DNA of 64,000 nucleotides from positions 11,198,902 through 11,262,901 of the forward strand of contig NC_087076.1 of NCBI RefSeq assembly GCF_026151205.1, written 5' to 3'. The stretch is from Bolinopsis microptera. Lineage: Eukaryota > Ctenophora > Tentaculata > Lobata > Bolinopsidae. The stretch's first letter is position 1, and each line of letters begins with the position of its first letter. The notes beneath the pieces were generated by a model that was not told where the DNA came from, made no database searches, and saw only the letters and a program-made list of their open reading frames with translations. Positions 49,174 through 60,589 of this stretch are shown here, in pieces. Made by a program: the position numbers and the translations under genes.

Positions 49174-50439
49174 CATCCGCTTGTGCTTGGTCCCAAATAA
49201 AATTGCATAACTACCTCAACAACAACAACAACAACAACAACGATTGATTGCCCCCACGCTGTAAGTCTGTCACTTGATCAGATGCAGCAGAGATAACTAA
49301 ATCTGCCGACACTGACAGGATGGTTCACATTATCGTCGCGCAGCTCCTGAATGAGTTAGAGCCATGAAATTTTGGGAGTTGATTCTGTTTCAGATTCCAT
49401 ATACAAAGCACTACACTTGAACATAGGCATGTGCTCAGCAGCAGCTCTGTCCGCTCTTTAATAAATCCATTAACTTCCCATTATTAAATAAAAATAAATG
49501 CAACAAATGAACATGTTTTTGGAGTTTAATCTGATTTGCCAGTTTGCCTTGGAATTTTAAACACAGATTTTGTTACTGGGTGGTACCCAGCCTGTCATTC
49601 CACCGAATCTCTATTCATCATGTTTATGAACATTATAGCATGGGGTCCCAGGGTATAGATTTTGGAGCATAAAGCTGCGTTTCAAGTCATATGGTCATAT
49701 TATATGGCTAAGACGATTTATTGACAAAAATAATTCGGTCACCTTATTGGGAGACTTTGCAGTTTCAAGTTGAATTGCATACATTTTAAACGACGTAAAT
49801 AGTTTCAATGATATTTGAAACAGATTTACTTTGTCGTTTTTAAAACACTCATTCATCGAAGTTAACATATGCTTGTTCAAATCGTGGGCCAACAATGGTC
49901 AACAAAAAGTTCGTGGATGTTTCTTGAAAAAATCACGTGGTTTCAGCTCAGGCAATTTATTAACAAAAGTTTGAAGTTACTAAATCGCTTTATTGGAATA
50001 CCTTGTCACTTGTAGTTTCAAGTAAAATTATATACATTTTTAAAAGACGTTAACAGTAACAAGTTATAACCATGGTTTTATAGTGATCGGTCGTTTTAGT
50101 TACGACGCGACAGGGATCAAACTCTCAGCCTTAATATAAGGATAATATAAGAATGGTTTAAACAGGCGCTTTTTACCAACTGCACCAAAAAATGTACATT
50201 TATTAATGAATTAATAACATAATTTCCATTTTTGCACAGGAAAAACTTTAAATATGCATGTATGAACATGGACAGCTATTATTTTGTCATTTGTAATAAT
50301 TTTTAACTTCAAACTTAAATTACTCGGGCGCGTGCGCTGATCAGTAAGTAAGGAGCTAAGCTTAAGTCCAATTTAATTTGTTTTTACACAATGCAACACT
50401 AAACAATTGATTGACAACGTCAACCCTTCTAAATTGCGA

Positions 50440-51760
50440 TCGTTGCTTTGCGCAGCAACGATCTAGATGCGGAGCAAAAAATGACAGTTTGCGCGGCGCG
50501 TCGAAGCGGTGACGTCTTCCAAACTAAAAAATAATACAATTTATTGCAAATATAAACTTTGATTGACGATTTCAATTGCTCTGCGAATTAACGCAGATAA
50601 GAGTAACGATCTAGTCATTTACTTTACCTGGGGACCTCAGGCTATCAGAGAGATTAGGCGGAATGACAGGCTGAGCGCGGCCCAGTAAGCTGAGCGCGGC
50701 CCAGTAAGCTGAGCGCGGCCCAGTAACAGTTACTTCGATGCGAAGTAAAAATAATAGTTTGCGCGGCGCGTCAAAGCGGCGAAGTCTTCCAAATATAAAC
50801 TATAAAAATTTATCGACGATCCTGTTACCAATTTGTTTCATTTGCATCATGCTAGCTCCACTGCGATCTCGTTATATTACGAAACGAAGCAAGAGTAATA
50901 ATTTGCTTGGCGGGTCGAAGCGTTATTGGTGACTGGGAAATGGGCGGCGTTCATCTAACAGCTTGTTATTTCGTTTATCATTTATGACACACAGTTTGGG
51001 GTCCCCAAGTAGGTCGAAGCGGCAACGTCCTCCAACATAAATCATAAATACAATGCAATTATTCAATTGGTGTATGAGTTTTATACTGCCAAAGTTTAAA
51101 CTGCGTGCATTTCACATTGTTTTTAATATTTCTGTTTTCTTAGTCATCTAAGTTGTTACCTGGGGAACTCAGGCTATCATGTTCATAAACATAGAGATTA
51201 GGCGGAATGACTTGTCATACGTTGTATGACCCGCCGCGCACGAAGTGCGCGGCTCCCCTGTATCGTCGAAGACGATACAGTATAGTGAAGCGAAAGTGGG
51301 GGTCACCACGTGATACAAGGAATGACAGGCTGAGCGCGACCCAGTAACTAAGTTGCAGTTGTTTCAATGATGCATACATTGTACATATTTAAGCGCGCCG
51401 CTCATGTGCATGTCCAGGAAGTTTCTAAAAATCGAGCGCTTCTATTAGTTCTTCAATTAATTTGTGCTTTACAAGCAAAAAAGTTGACAATTCAACAATT
51501 CAATGATCTGGCGAGTCTGTTTTTAACCTTCTTCTGTGCAGAGAGGCTCTATTCGACTTGATGTAGCAACAATGTTGAACTTGAAATAGCGGTACAATTT
51601 TACACAATAAAATTTATCCGTGCAGACTCCGGCATGTGCCATGCCATGCGTCCCTTGAACTTACTTATCTGGGGACCTCAGGCTATTATATTTATGTTCA
51701 TAATCATAGAATAGAGATTCGGCGGAATGAAAGGCTGAGTGCCGCCCAGTAAGAACTTAC
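50440..51760. repeat. GC-rich module repeats with clustered perfect hairpins
   Basis: A module GGGGACCTCAGGCTAT ... AGATTAGGCGGAATGA ... GCTGAGCGCGGCCCAGTAA occurs near 50630, 51160-51350 (split by hairpins) and 51668-51750. Another motif, GCGGCGCGTCGAAGCGG with a CGTCTTCCAA-like end, occurs near 50490, 50762, 50900 and 51010. Perfect stem-loops lie at 50447-50472, 50730-50748, 51214-51230, 51233-51253 and 51258-51280. No coding frame of note. Confidence 0.7.
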
Positions 51761-53062
51761 AAGTAGTGGACTCACTTTCATTTGTAATAAGAAACAATTT
51801 CGTAAGCTCACCTGGTTCAAATTCTGATACTGCGTTTAAATGAAGATGTGGTTAATGTTTTACCTTTGAAAGACATTTTCTACTCTGCAGATTCCATTGA
51901 CTCGGACAGTAGCTGTTAACGGTTTGCCGTCTCGTTTAATCTATGGAGGCAAGAAAATGGACAAAAAATATGAGACCCCTTTATCAGAAGTCTCTTACAA
52001 CCTCATCCCTGCCCCTATGATGAGTAGATTTGTACATATTGAGAAAAGACAATTTTTTTTTGAGAAAAGACAATTTTATTATTTATCACCAATTCAATAC
52101 ATAATCAATAAATATATATCGGAATAAATTTGATTTAAAATTAAATGAAACAAGTATGCTAGCAGCTAGCGCGCTTGTATTTAATAAATATTCACGCTGT
52201 TAAAAATGGGTCTTACCACACCGCCACTCACATTAGCACAGTTGGTGAACGGACCCAGGCGCTGTTAAGCTTTTATGAGCCCTGGTTGACTGCTGAGAGT
52301 GGCGACGGGTCTGACATTAATTTTATTTTAGTTTTCCCTATATTCCAATAAAATTTTAGTTTTGAGTTAAATGATTTTTATTGTTTATGCGATATTTAAG
52401 TTGAAGCTGCTTGCAATACATTATTGCTTGAAAATTGTTTAAATATGCTCGCTATACGCTTAATTTTTAGATACCGTATGTATATGTACACATCAGCTCA
52501 TAATACTAAATAACAATAATAAATAAATTAAAAGCATGAAGAGGTCCAAAACCAGTTCAAGCATGCGACATCAGGGTGAATACATTGACATCGGAAGCTG
52601 CAAGCTTATTAACGTTTGATTCCACGATGATCCGTTATTATGCAGTCACCTTCAGGCGGTGTCGACGGATCATGCGAAAAGGGTTTTTGACAGGCTGTGC
52701 CCTTACCATAATTAAACTGAACCATTGCCTGGTACGATGTAAACATGAGTGGTGGATAAGAGAGCCGCGCAAGCGCTCGTGCGCGCGCGCATTTGTGTCA
52801 CTCTGACAAATAGCGCTTGAATAATTTAGATACCAAGACGTAAATCGCGCGTTACGTAAAGTATCATTTTTCACTTCGGATAAAGCGAACGGTACACCCG
52901 CATGTAACCTTCTTCAATGGGTTGTGTGCGTGTTTGGTGGAGTGAGTGTATAATGTAATGATTGAATGAATCTTTTTCTTTTGTGGGGTATATGATGTGG
53001 TGATATATGATTTGAGTGACAGGTGTAAAATGTAAAAGATATAAATATAAATGGGGGTCTTT

Positions 53063-53341
53063 TCATAGGAAAGTGTTGAAGTTTAAGTCCTGCCAGTTAA
53101 TATTGTTAGGTTGGTGTTGAGCCTTCATGATAGAATACTTCAATTGGGATTTAATTGAGCCTAGAGAACCTATTTTACCACGTGCATTTGACTGTTCAAG
53201 AAACGTATTCCATAGATTTGCCCCTTTATATGCGAAATTGTGAGATGAGTGTGGTGTCACAAATCTGTCATCTCTGAGCTGAGACTTCTTAAATAGAGAT
53301 TGTTGATATTTCATATACATAATATTGGTAGCAGTGGACAA
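53063..53341 (-). pseudogene. LINE reverse-transcriptase C-terminal fragment
   Basis: The minus-strand frame contains FVTPHSSHNFAYKGANLWNT, then LKYSIMKAQHQ. The pattern of a basic lead, H-F-x-Y-x-G-x-x-L-W-N and a final S-x-K-x-x-L-K is common at the C-terminus of many LINE ORF2 proteins. No upstream domain is found, so it is a truncated remnant. Confidence 0.5.
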
Positions 53342-53912
53342 TTTCTGTTACCTGTGTATTGTGCTCTGCCAATTGCATCACTTGATTTAATTGAATGCAT
53401 GTAAGTAAGTATGTATGATCACAGACAACGGGGAGAATTAGGGTCTAGAAATTTCTTACAATTATGTGTTTTGCGTTCCTAGCGTTTCCTAAAAATTGAA
53501 ATTTTTGTTCAACTTGAGAGAAGTTTATAAGATTTTCCTGGGGAAGTAATGTTTATTTTTTTGATTTAGCATAAGTCTCTTATACTGTCTTTGTGGTGAG
53601 TTATAATTATAGTTGCCTCCATTGTTCAATAACTGGCACTATCCAAGAAGTCTGGCGGAATTCCGCTTGAATATCTTGAAACGGAATTTGGGTAGGATTG
53701 TGGTCAGGGTTATGGTTAAATGGTTTACACAGAATTCCAGTGGTCGGGATTCTTGGATACTGCCACACCTTATAATTGATGTTTGGGCTGTATGTGTATT
53801 TTATTGTTAAGGTAGTCAGTCATCAATACTTAAGTCATCAATTTCTGAAGCTAATAGTGGGAGTTCATTTCCTTCATCTCCTCTGAAATACTAATTTACT
53901 TTAAATGTAGGT

Positions 53913-56900
53913 ATGGAAGCAGAAGATGTAACGCAAAAGATTGGAGTACCCCACCTTACTTTGGAGAACTATGAGTTAGCAGATCCAGACACTAGATATA
54001 TTCTAACTAGCCCTCGATCATTGCAGGCGTGTGATAGGTGTGGCGTCAGGTGAGCCCATTAATGTTAATAAGTACCAATATTTTTCGTAGAATATTTTTC
54101 CTCGTGCCAAATATCATTTTAAATTTTACTTTTACATTTTAAACTCCAATCAGGTGATTCTTTCAATATTTCTTTACAATATAGATGTGGATTCTGGTGG
54201 GGAGGTGAAGCATATTTTTTGATACGTGACTGATATTTAAAAAATCAGCTTAACCAATAAAAACCCTGGATAACTGTCACTAGTATAAACAATATGCTTC
54301 ACCCCCCTATCAAAATCCACATCCGTAGTCGACCTACATAGTACATTATTTAACACATTTATTTTCCCTAAGGCCCATTGAGTTGTTGAGAACACCAGTC
54401 GAAGAGTTCTATAACCGTTACAAAGACAGGGATTACCTCACTCGGAGTGATATTCTCGATGAGTTTCACTTACAGGTACTATCATTTTCTTATCTGTTGA
54501 CCTGTTTTTATTCAAGTTTGAATGGATGAAATATTAATAAGTGTCTCCTAAACATCCGACGTGTTTCATACTGGTTTCATTAGTAACTACATGTAACTTG
54601 TAATTCTACCCTACAGGAGCAAGTAAGACTTGCAAAGTTATCACAAGCACGTGAAGAAAGACAGCGTATTATTTACCTTGATGTGGAGAGTGAGGCTGCT
54701 AAAATACCACGCTATCTTCTTGGCAATGATGTCGAGAGAAGCCGCTCTGCAAGTCCGACTAAGAGGTCTCCTTCGAAAGTTGCGAAGAAAGTAGCTTGGG
54801 ATAGTTCAACTAAAGGAGCTGAGCTAGAACTGAGAACCAGCTTGGAGGTGGCGCCGGATGCTATCGTCTCATCTCCTGTTAAAGCTCAGAAATCATGGGC
54901 AGAGTCACTCAGATCACCAGACTTAATCAGAAGATCTTCAACTCCAATACTTGACAGATCGTGTGATGATTTGTCGGTGATAGGGAGTAGAAATAGGATA
55001 GCACTCCGGAACAAATCAGCTAAACGATCCAAATCCGTTCCGCGAGGTGGTAGAAAGGCGAGTGGGGAACTGGGCAGACTCACATCACAAAGTGAGACAA
55101 GACTGAGCAGCTCGACAGAGCTTAATAGAAGTTATAATAACTTACAGAATGCTCACAAACAGCTTACTGCTAATGTCACTCAACTCGAAGCTGAACTAAA
55201 GGTTCATACTGTTCATAATAGTGTTTATATTTTTAGTTATAAGTATAACTCATTATTTCGCTTGACTTCATAAGCTACACTTGTAGCAATATATACTCGA
55301 CAAGGTTTATTTAGGTTTATTTTAGAGCCTCTATTTATTTTAGTTATAACATTTTTGATATTTGACAGGCACTAAAGATTCAACAGCGCCGAGAGGAGGC
55401 ATTACAGAAAAAGAAGGCTCACGTTGAGGCTTTGAAATTACAGAAACAATCCACCAATGCTTCTCATAGAACAAGACATGCCCGTACTAAACTTAACCAT
55501 GTAAGATTTTTATCTTGCAGATTGAATTTCAGCTGCTATGCACCGGAAAGTTCTGTAAAACGTTCATTTTATGACGGATCAATACACATTGGTCTATATT
55601 TATGTGATACTGAAATTAGGGTTGGTTTTGAAGCTATTTCTGACGCATTTTAAAAACAATTTTAAAAATGTTTTTAAAATAATCTTTATCACATCATCGA
55701 AATGTCATATTGAGGTGGTAATATTCCATGCAGTGAGTAAAATATTAACTTGTTATGTCCCTCTGCTCAGAATCATCATCTTTGAAAATTACGGATACAA
55801 TTTTTTAAAAGATATCTCTGTGGAGCAAAGTCAAAAAGTCGCATTTTCTGTCAATCAAGATTTATTATTTAACCGGCATTTTTTTTCTCAAAGTGTAGCG
55901 ACTATTGTTCATAGAACACGGTACACTACCGTTTCACCTAAGAAATAGCAAATATTCGCTACTTGTCTATTTTCATGGCCAAATCTGTAAGTTTATAAAC
56001 ATTCGTCAACAGTTCTTAAACTCAAGTCTGTGAGATTAAGGTCAGATATAAATAAATAGACTAAATTATAAATTACTCTGACGTCAACTCCCTTTCCTAT
56101 TCTCATTTCTCATACACATTAGTTGAAGCAAATTTTAGAGAAATGCAGGGTATATCAAAATCATATTGCTAATTTGATTTAATTAAGTGGGAGATGTTTT
56201 CAGGCACGACGTATTGACGAAGGAGCGTCCACGTACGCATTGCACCAACTCCATAACATGGAGTCATCACACAGAGCCCACTTGTTGAGAGAGACTCAGG
56301 CTCACATAAACGAACTTAAATCTGAGATAAAGCAACATAAAACCAAGCGTTCAGCTAGAATCATCAAGGTACATCAATATCAAAGCAATTTCTTTGAGCC
56401 TTTTTAATTCACCTGATTCTGACTATCTTTGACAACATTCCCTGAATTCTAATCGGTGTTATAAATTATCTTATCAAAATATTCTTCTCAGGAGAGCAGA
56501 GAAAGTTGGGAACAGTTGGTGAACAAGCGACAATCCCGTGCACTGCAGCGCGCTGATGTAAAGGTACGGCGCCACGTCAGGGACAAAAGTGCTACAGCTC
56601 GGCGCATGCGCTTGGAGAGACAACATGCCCACAACATGAGGATGGTTAAGGAAATGGAGGACCTTCAGTTGCTGCGAAACCTTGATAACATTATCAGCAA
56701 GGTAGATTTATTGAGCTAATTAATATAATTTTTTTATTAATTGATATAATATAATAATTTATCTTTACAAAATGTTTGGTAGCTGCTGATGTTGTTTAGC
56801 GATTAAGTAGCACAGTCAGTGGCGTAACGCTGCCCCGGCCACCCCGGCTACGCCGGGGGGCGCCACCCTCAGGGGGCGCCAAAAAGGCGCCCTTTCTCAA

Positions 56901-57589
56901 CGAAAAGTCGCCCCTAGGTTTTTTCTTGAATTTTATGACCTCTCACTGAAAATAACGCCTTATTGGTGTATTCCCCTGTCCAATTTAGCGCTTAGTCGGT
57001 GTGAAAAAAATTTTTGGGGTCCTTTTTTTGCTCCAGGGGCGCAAAAAAGCTGTAGGGGGCGCCAAAAAAAGGTACCCGACTTTTTTTTTCTTTTTTTTAG
57101 GGGTCAAAAAATTTGGGCGACTTTTTCGAGCCGCCGGGGGGCGCCAAGTTAAATCAGCCACTAACGTTACGCCACTGAGCACAGTAAGAGCTGATAAATG
57201 ATGATATCACCTCCATTCGGCTTTTCAGGACAAAACCTGTTTGTCGTAATTAAATTTAAGAAATTTAAGACAGAAGTAGGGAATAGGTACGATGTTTTTA
57301 TAGGAATATTTTTGTGGACTAATCTGATTTTCTAATTGCACCGTTTTGTTTATTTAGCTTTGTTCCAGGTTGTAGATCTCCCCAATTTCATTACGTTTAC
57401 TGTTTTCAGGACAAGAAAGCGGAATATTTGCAGTCAGAAAAAGAGCGGATGATAAAAAAGTGCCGATCTTCGTCTCAACGATCACGCAGTACCAAGATGC
57501 GCAACTCCAAATCGTTTGACGCAATGAGCCGTGAAGCAGATCTTATGGCACAACTGGAGGCGCGCACCACGGCACCACGTTGGAGATAA
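53913..57589 (+). CDS. CCDC177: CCDC177-like coiled-coil protein
   Basis: Seven coding exons, 53913-54049, 54373-54475, 54617-55201, 55369-55500, 56204-56368, 56492-56701 and 57410-57589, join in phase to 503 aa ending TAA. The N-terminus carries YILTSPRSLQACDRCGVRPI (residues 29-48), which I recognise as the conserved entry block of CCDC177 (a Cys-x-x-Cys after TSPRSL). A basic Ser-rich linker follows (residues 105-255, many S-P and R-S sites), then long Arg/Lys/Glu-rich coiled coil to the end. Human CCDC177 is longer (about 700 aa); function is poorly known. Splice signals are strong (for example TTTTCAG acceptors). The ATG lies two bases after an AG (TTTAAATGTAG), so a 5' untranslated exon probably lies upstream. 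Exon 3 could read on past its GTTCAT donor to a stop at 55273. Confidence 0.85.
54183..54325. mobile_element. Foldback MITE in CCDC177-like intron 1
   Basis: The left end GATGTGGATTCTGGTGGGGA and the right end, read on the other strand, GGATGTGGATTTTGATAGGG, then both GTGAAGCATATT, form an inverted repeat of about 50 bp around a short AT-rich centre. A TA on each side may be the target duplication. Confidence 0.65.
56817..57177. mobile_element. hAT MITE, 361 bp, in CCDC177-like intron 6
   Basis: The ends CAGTGGCGTAACG and CGTTACGCCACTG are perfect inverted repeats flanked by the 8-bp duplication AGCACAGT (56809-56816 and 57178-57185). The interior is rich in GGGGGGCGCC motifs and T/A runs and codes for nothing. 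Perfect ends and target duplication suggest a recent insertion. Confidence 0.9.
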
Positions 57590-60589
57590 GTCAGAAGACG
57601 GTACTTAGTCCGGGGAGGCAATGATGGCTGGTGTTGGGTTATCTAGCTACCCTGAAACAAGGCGGAGCAGGGCTCTCTATTTAATTATAACCAACAGATA
57701 CCCAGCATCATGCAGGCTACTAAACAAACTGAACAAGCTCTATTCAAAGTACCAGTCTCTGAGACGAACGAAATAGTAAATAGTGATATAATCTTACTCT
57801 GATTTGATTGGCCGGAACAGTTAGTGGTTACTCTTCTTGTTAGTACCGTGCAGGGTTGGTGGATTACATTTCACTCCATCGAATTGAACGCGTCATATTC
57901 AGCCACTCTCTGATCTAACTGATAGTTTAATACCAACCCCTCCCTGGTTATTCTGTCGCACTTTTTCTTTGATGTGGGTTGAATTTCGCTTTTAGACTAC
58001 CTACTTAATATTCAAAGTTGAGGTGTGTTTTGGGATTCAAGTCACATATGTGGTTATTTTATGCTTGTTATAATGTGCTTTTGTTCCGGTTATTAGTCTT
58101 TAACCTTGTAAATTTCTCTGTATTATACATATATAAACTCTAAAGTTAATCGTATTACTAAGTGCATAATAAATACGAGGAATATATTCGTTGAAACTTT
58201 ACCTCCATAATACTGGCTAACGTTCTACGTTTGTTCTACACAGTGTACACTGAGAGATACTTTGTATCTTTCCTACCCTTTCCTTAATGTGTGAGCTTAC
58301 ACAATTATTTGAACTCATGTTTTTACATCTCATGTACAGCTCATGTTTTTTTGCAATCTGCATTCTGCACGCTTTCGATATTGTCGAACTATATCAACTA
58401 TGTACTAGTTTGCTTTAAGTCAAGATGGGAATATCTCTGATTTATATCAGTTTTGACTTTATTTTCAGCTTTTCAGATGATAGTGCTATTGTTAAAGTTC
58501 CGTTATGATAGGTATGGGAATTTAAGGTATGGTATCCTAGTTAATGTGAAAAACCTGACGTCATAGATTGTTGCTCAGTTGCATGCTAAAATTCCCATAC
58601 CATAAGCTTGGCATACAGAACTGGATATCTAAAATCGAGTAGGCATGGCAATATCTATTGTTTATTGTTTATCAGACAGATTTATGGTTGTATTATATCA
58701 TGATTATTTATGGCGTTACATGTATCTAATTGTAAATCTATTTATTTTGTAACGTTGCGAGACAGCTTTTGTTTATTTTGTGGTAAGTCTAGTTAAAACT
58801 ACTGATCTACTGTCATATATGTTAAATATAAACCTTCATAATTATTGTGATTATATCAACGTCTCTGGATACCCCGACTAACTTGATATTATCCAGTTTT
58901 GGACAGCTTGTCATCTGTCATCCACCGGTAACGGCGTAACGCTTATATATATAAGCTCGTCACTATCTAAGCAATAAGCATAAACCCTGTTCTAAGTTTT
59001 TGCCTCGAATGTCAACTTTTTCAAATACTTTCAAATCATTACTTATGAGATCAGTATAATAGTAATGCTATCGATTGATTATCTGATTGTTGATGTTGAA
59101 AATGTTGAGATGTTTCCCTGGCAGCTTGAAACTATTTTAAGAGTTATTTATTATTTTATTTATGCAGCTTCTCTTAGTATTAACTTTTTGTAACTTGGCC
59201 TGGTAAAAAATACTTGATTCTGCAAATGTTTAACGTGCATAAAACTAGTCCGAAAGTGATTTATTGTGACATGTGTCATGCAGTTTTTGTCGATGTCATG
59301 GCAGCCGCATGTTTAAACAACATGCACTCTCAAACTTGCACTATTCATTGTTATGGTGCCAATGATGCGGACATTGATGATTGACTACATTCTATTCAAC
59401 TATTACAAAAGAATGTTCACGTTAGCTGTGTAAATATAAAGAGTACAATTTTCTACGAAAATATACAGAAAAGTAAAAGTTTAACTGTATCGTAATAGCG
59501 TAAGTGTGAGCTGTCTTCGATCAATGAATAAGCAGGATTATATCTACAGTTTAGAAAAAAAGCCATTTGTTTAGTTAAATTATAACATACTCTTCGAGTA
59601 ATCAAAATAAAAATGAAATTTTCTTACCTCGACTTACGTGTCACATGGGGGGCCCTCTCGTGTAGGAGTAACTTGAGCAAATTGTATCTATTCGGTAACC
59701 ATTCGTATTACACAAGGTTGGAGCAGTGCCCCGTATCTATTCGGTTATCATTCTAATTACACCACGTTGGAGCAGTGCTAAAACTAACAAAAGGGGAAAA
59801 AAGGGAACAAAGAAATTGAGGGGAAGGGAGAAATCGTATTATCCACATGAGATATTTGTTGTTGAAAATGCCCAATTAAATTTACTGCACAATTATTTAC
59901 CGAAATGAAACAATTTCACAGTTAGTAAACCATTAACTTTTTTGTTGTAAACTTGTGTTTGCCAGTTAAATGAAACCAATACTTACTCTTTAGTAGGTAA
60001 TCGCCCCGCCCTATTCGATGATAATCACAGAAATTAAGGTTAATTGGCGGAACATTAGGCGTTAATTAGGTTGTGATCAAAACAGTCTAATACTAAAGTA
60101 GCCTACCTTTATAGATGGTCTTATAAAGTCGATCACGTGTCTTTCCTTCCAAGTTATTTCCAGCCAATTGTGCTATTTGAAGGGAATCAGCAAGTATTGT
60201 TACCAAACTACGGGTATATTACGTGACATCTTATTGTTGTCGTTTTGTGGTTATTTATTTTCTCTTTTTTGTCAACTAGGTACTTGTTTTTAATTCTTAC
60301 TTGTTGTATTTCTTATCATTTAGTGATCCCAGAAATTGGTCAAATGTATGTGTATATAAATAATAAATGTTGTAATTTGCATTAAAAACTAATATATATT
60401 TGTTACTATAATCATACATTAATTTCTCTGTATATTTGATAGACCACGATCGTACATAAATCATATAAATGTATAGCTTAGCATGATATTTGCAGTAGTT
60501 GTAATATTAAATAGTAAGGCTCGTTAAACTATTCTAGGATAGTATGGTACACGATATATACTAGGGTAGTATTCAACCCTAGCCTTCTC
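57590..60589. other. Intergenic between the CCDC177-like gene and FDPS
   Basis: The first 600 bases are probably the CCDC177-like 3' UTR. The rest is AT-rich without convincing open frames, RNA genes or transposon ends. The FDPS promoter should lie in the last few hundred bases; no clear element was seen. Confidence 0.5.
58168..58173 (+). terminator. Polyadenylation signal downstream of the CCDC177-like gene
   Basis: AATAAA occurs about 580 bases after the stop codon in AT-rich sequence without another gene. It is the first good signal I saw in this 3' region. Confidence 0.4.

Noticed and set aside
50447-50480. Hairpin followed by CTAG, considered as a Helitron 3' end
   Set aside because: The spacing is wrong, no TC 5' end or helicase was found, and similar hairpins nearby lack the motif.
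54617-55273. CCDC177-like exon 3 read through to a stop at 55273
   Set aside because: The tail beyond the donor is AT-rich and non-conserved, while the next exons continue the coiled coil in phase.
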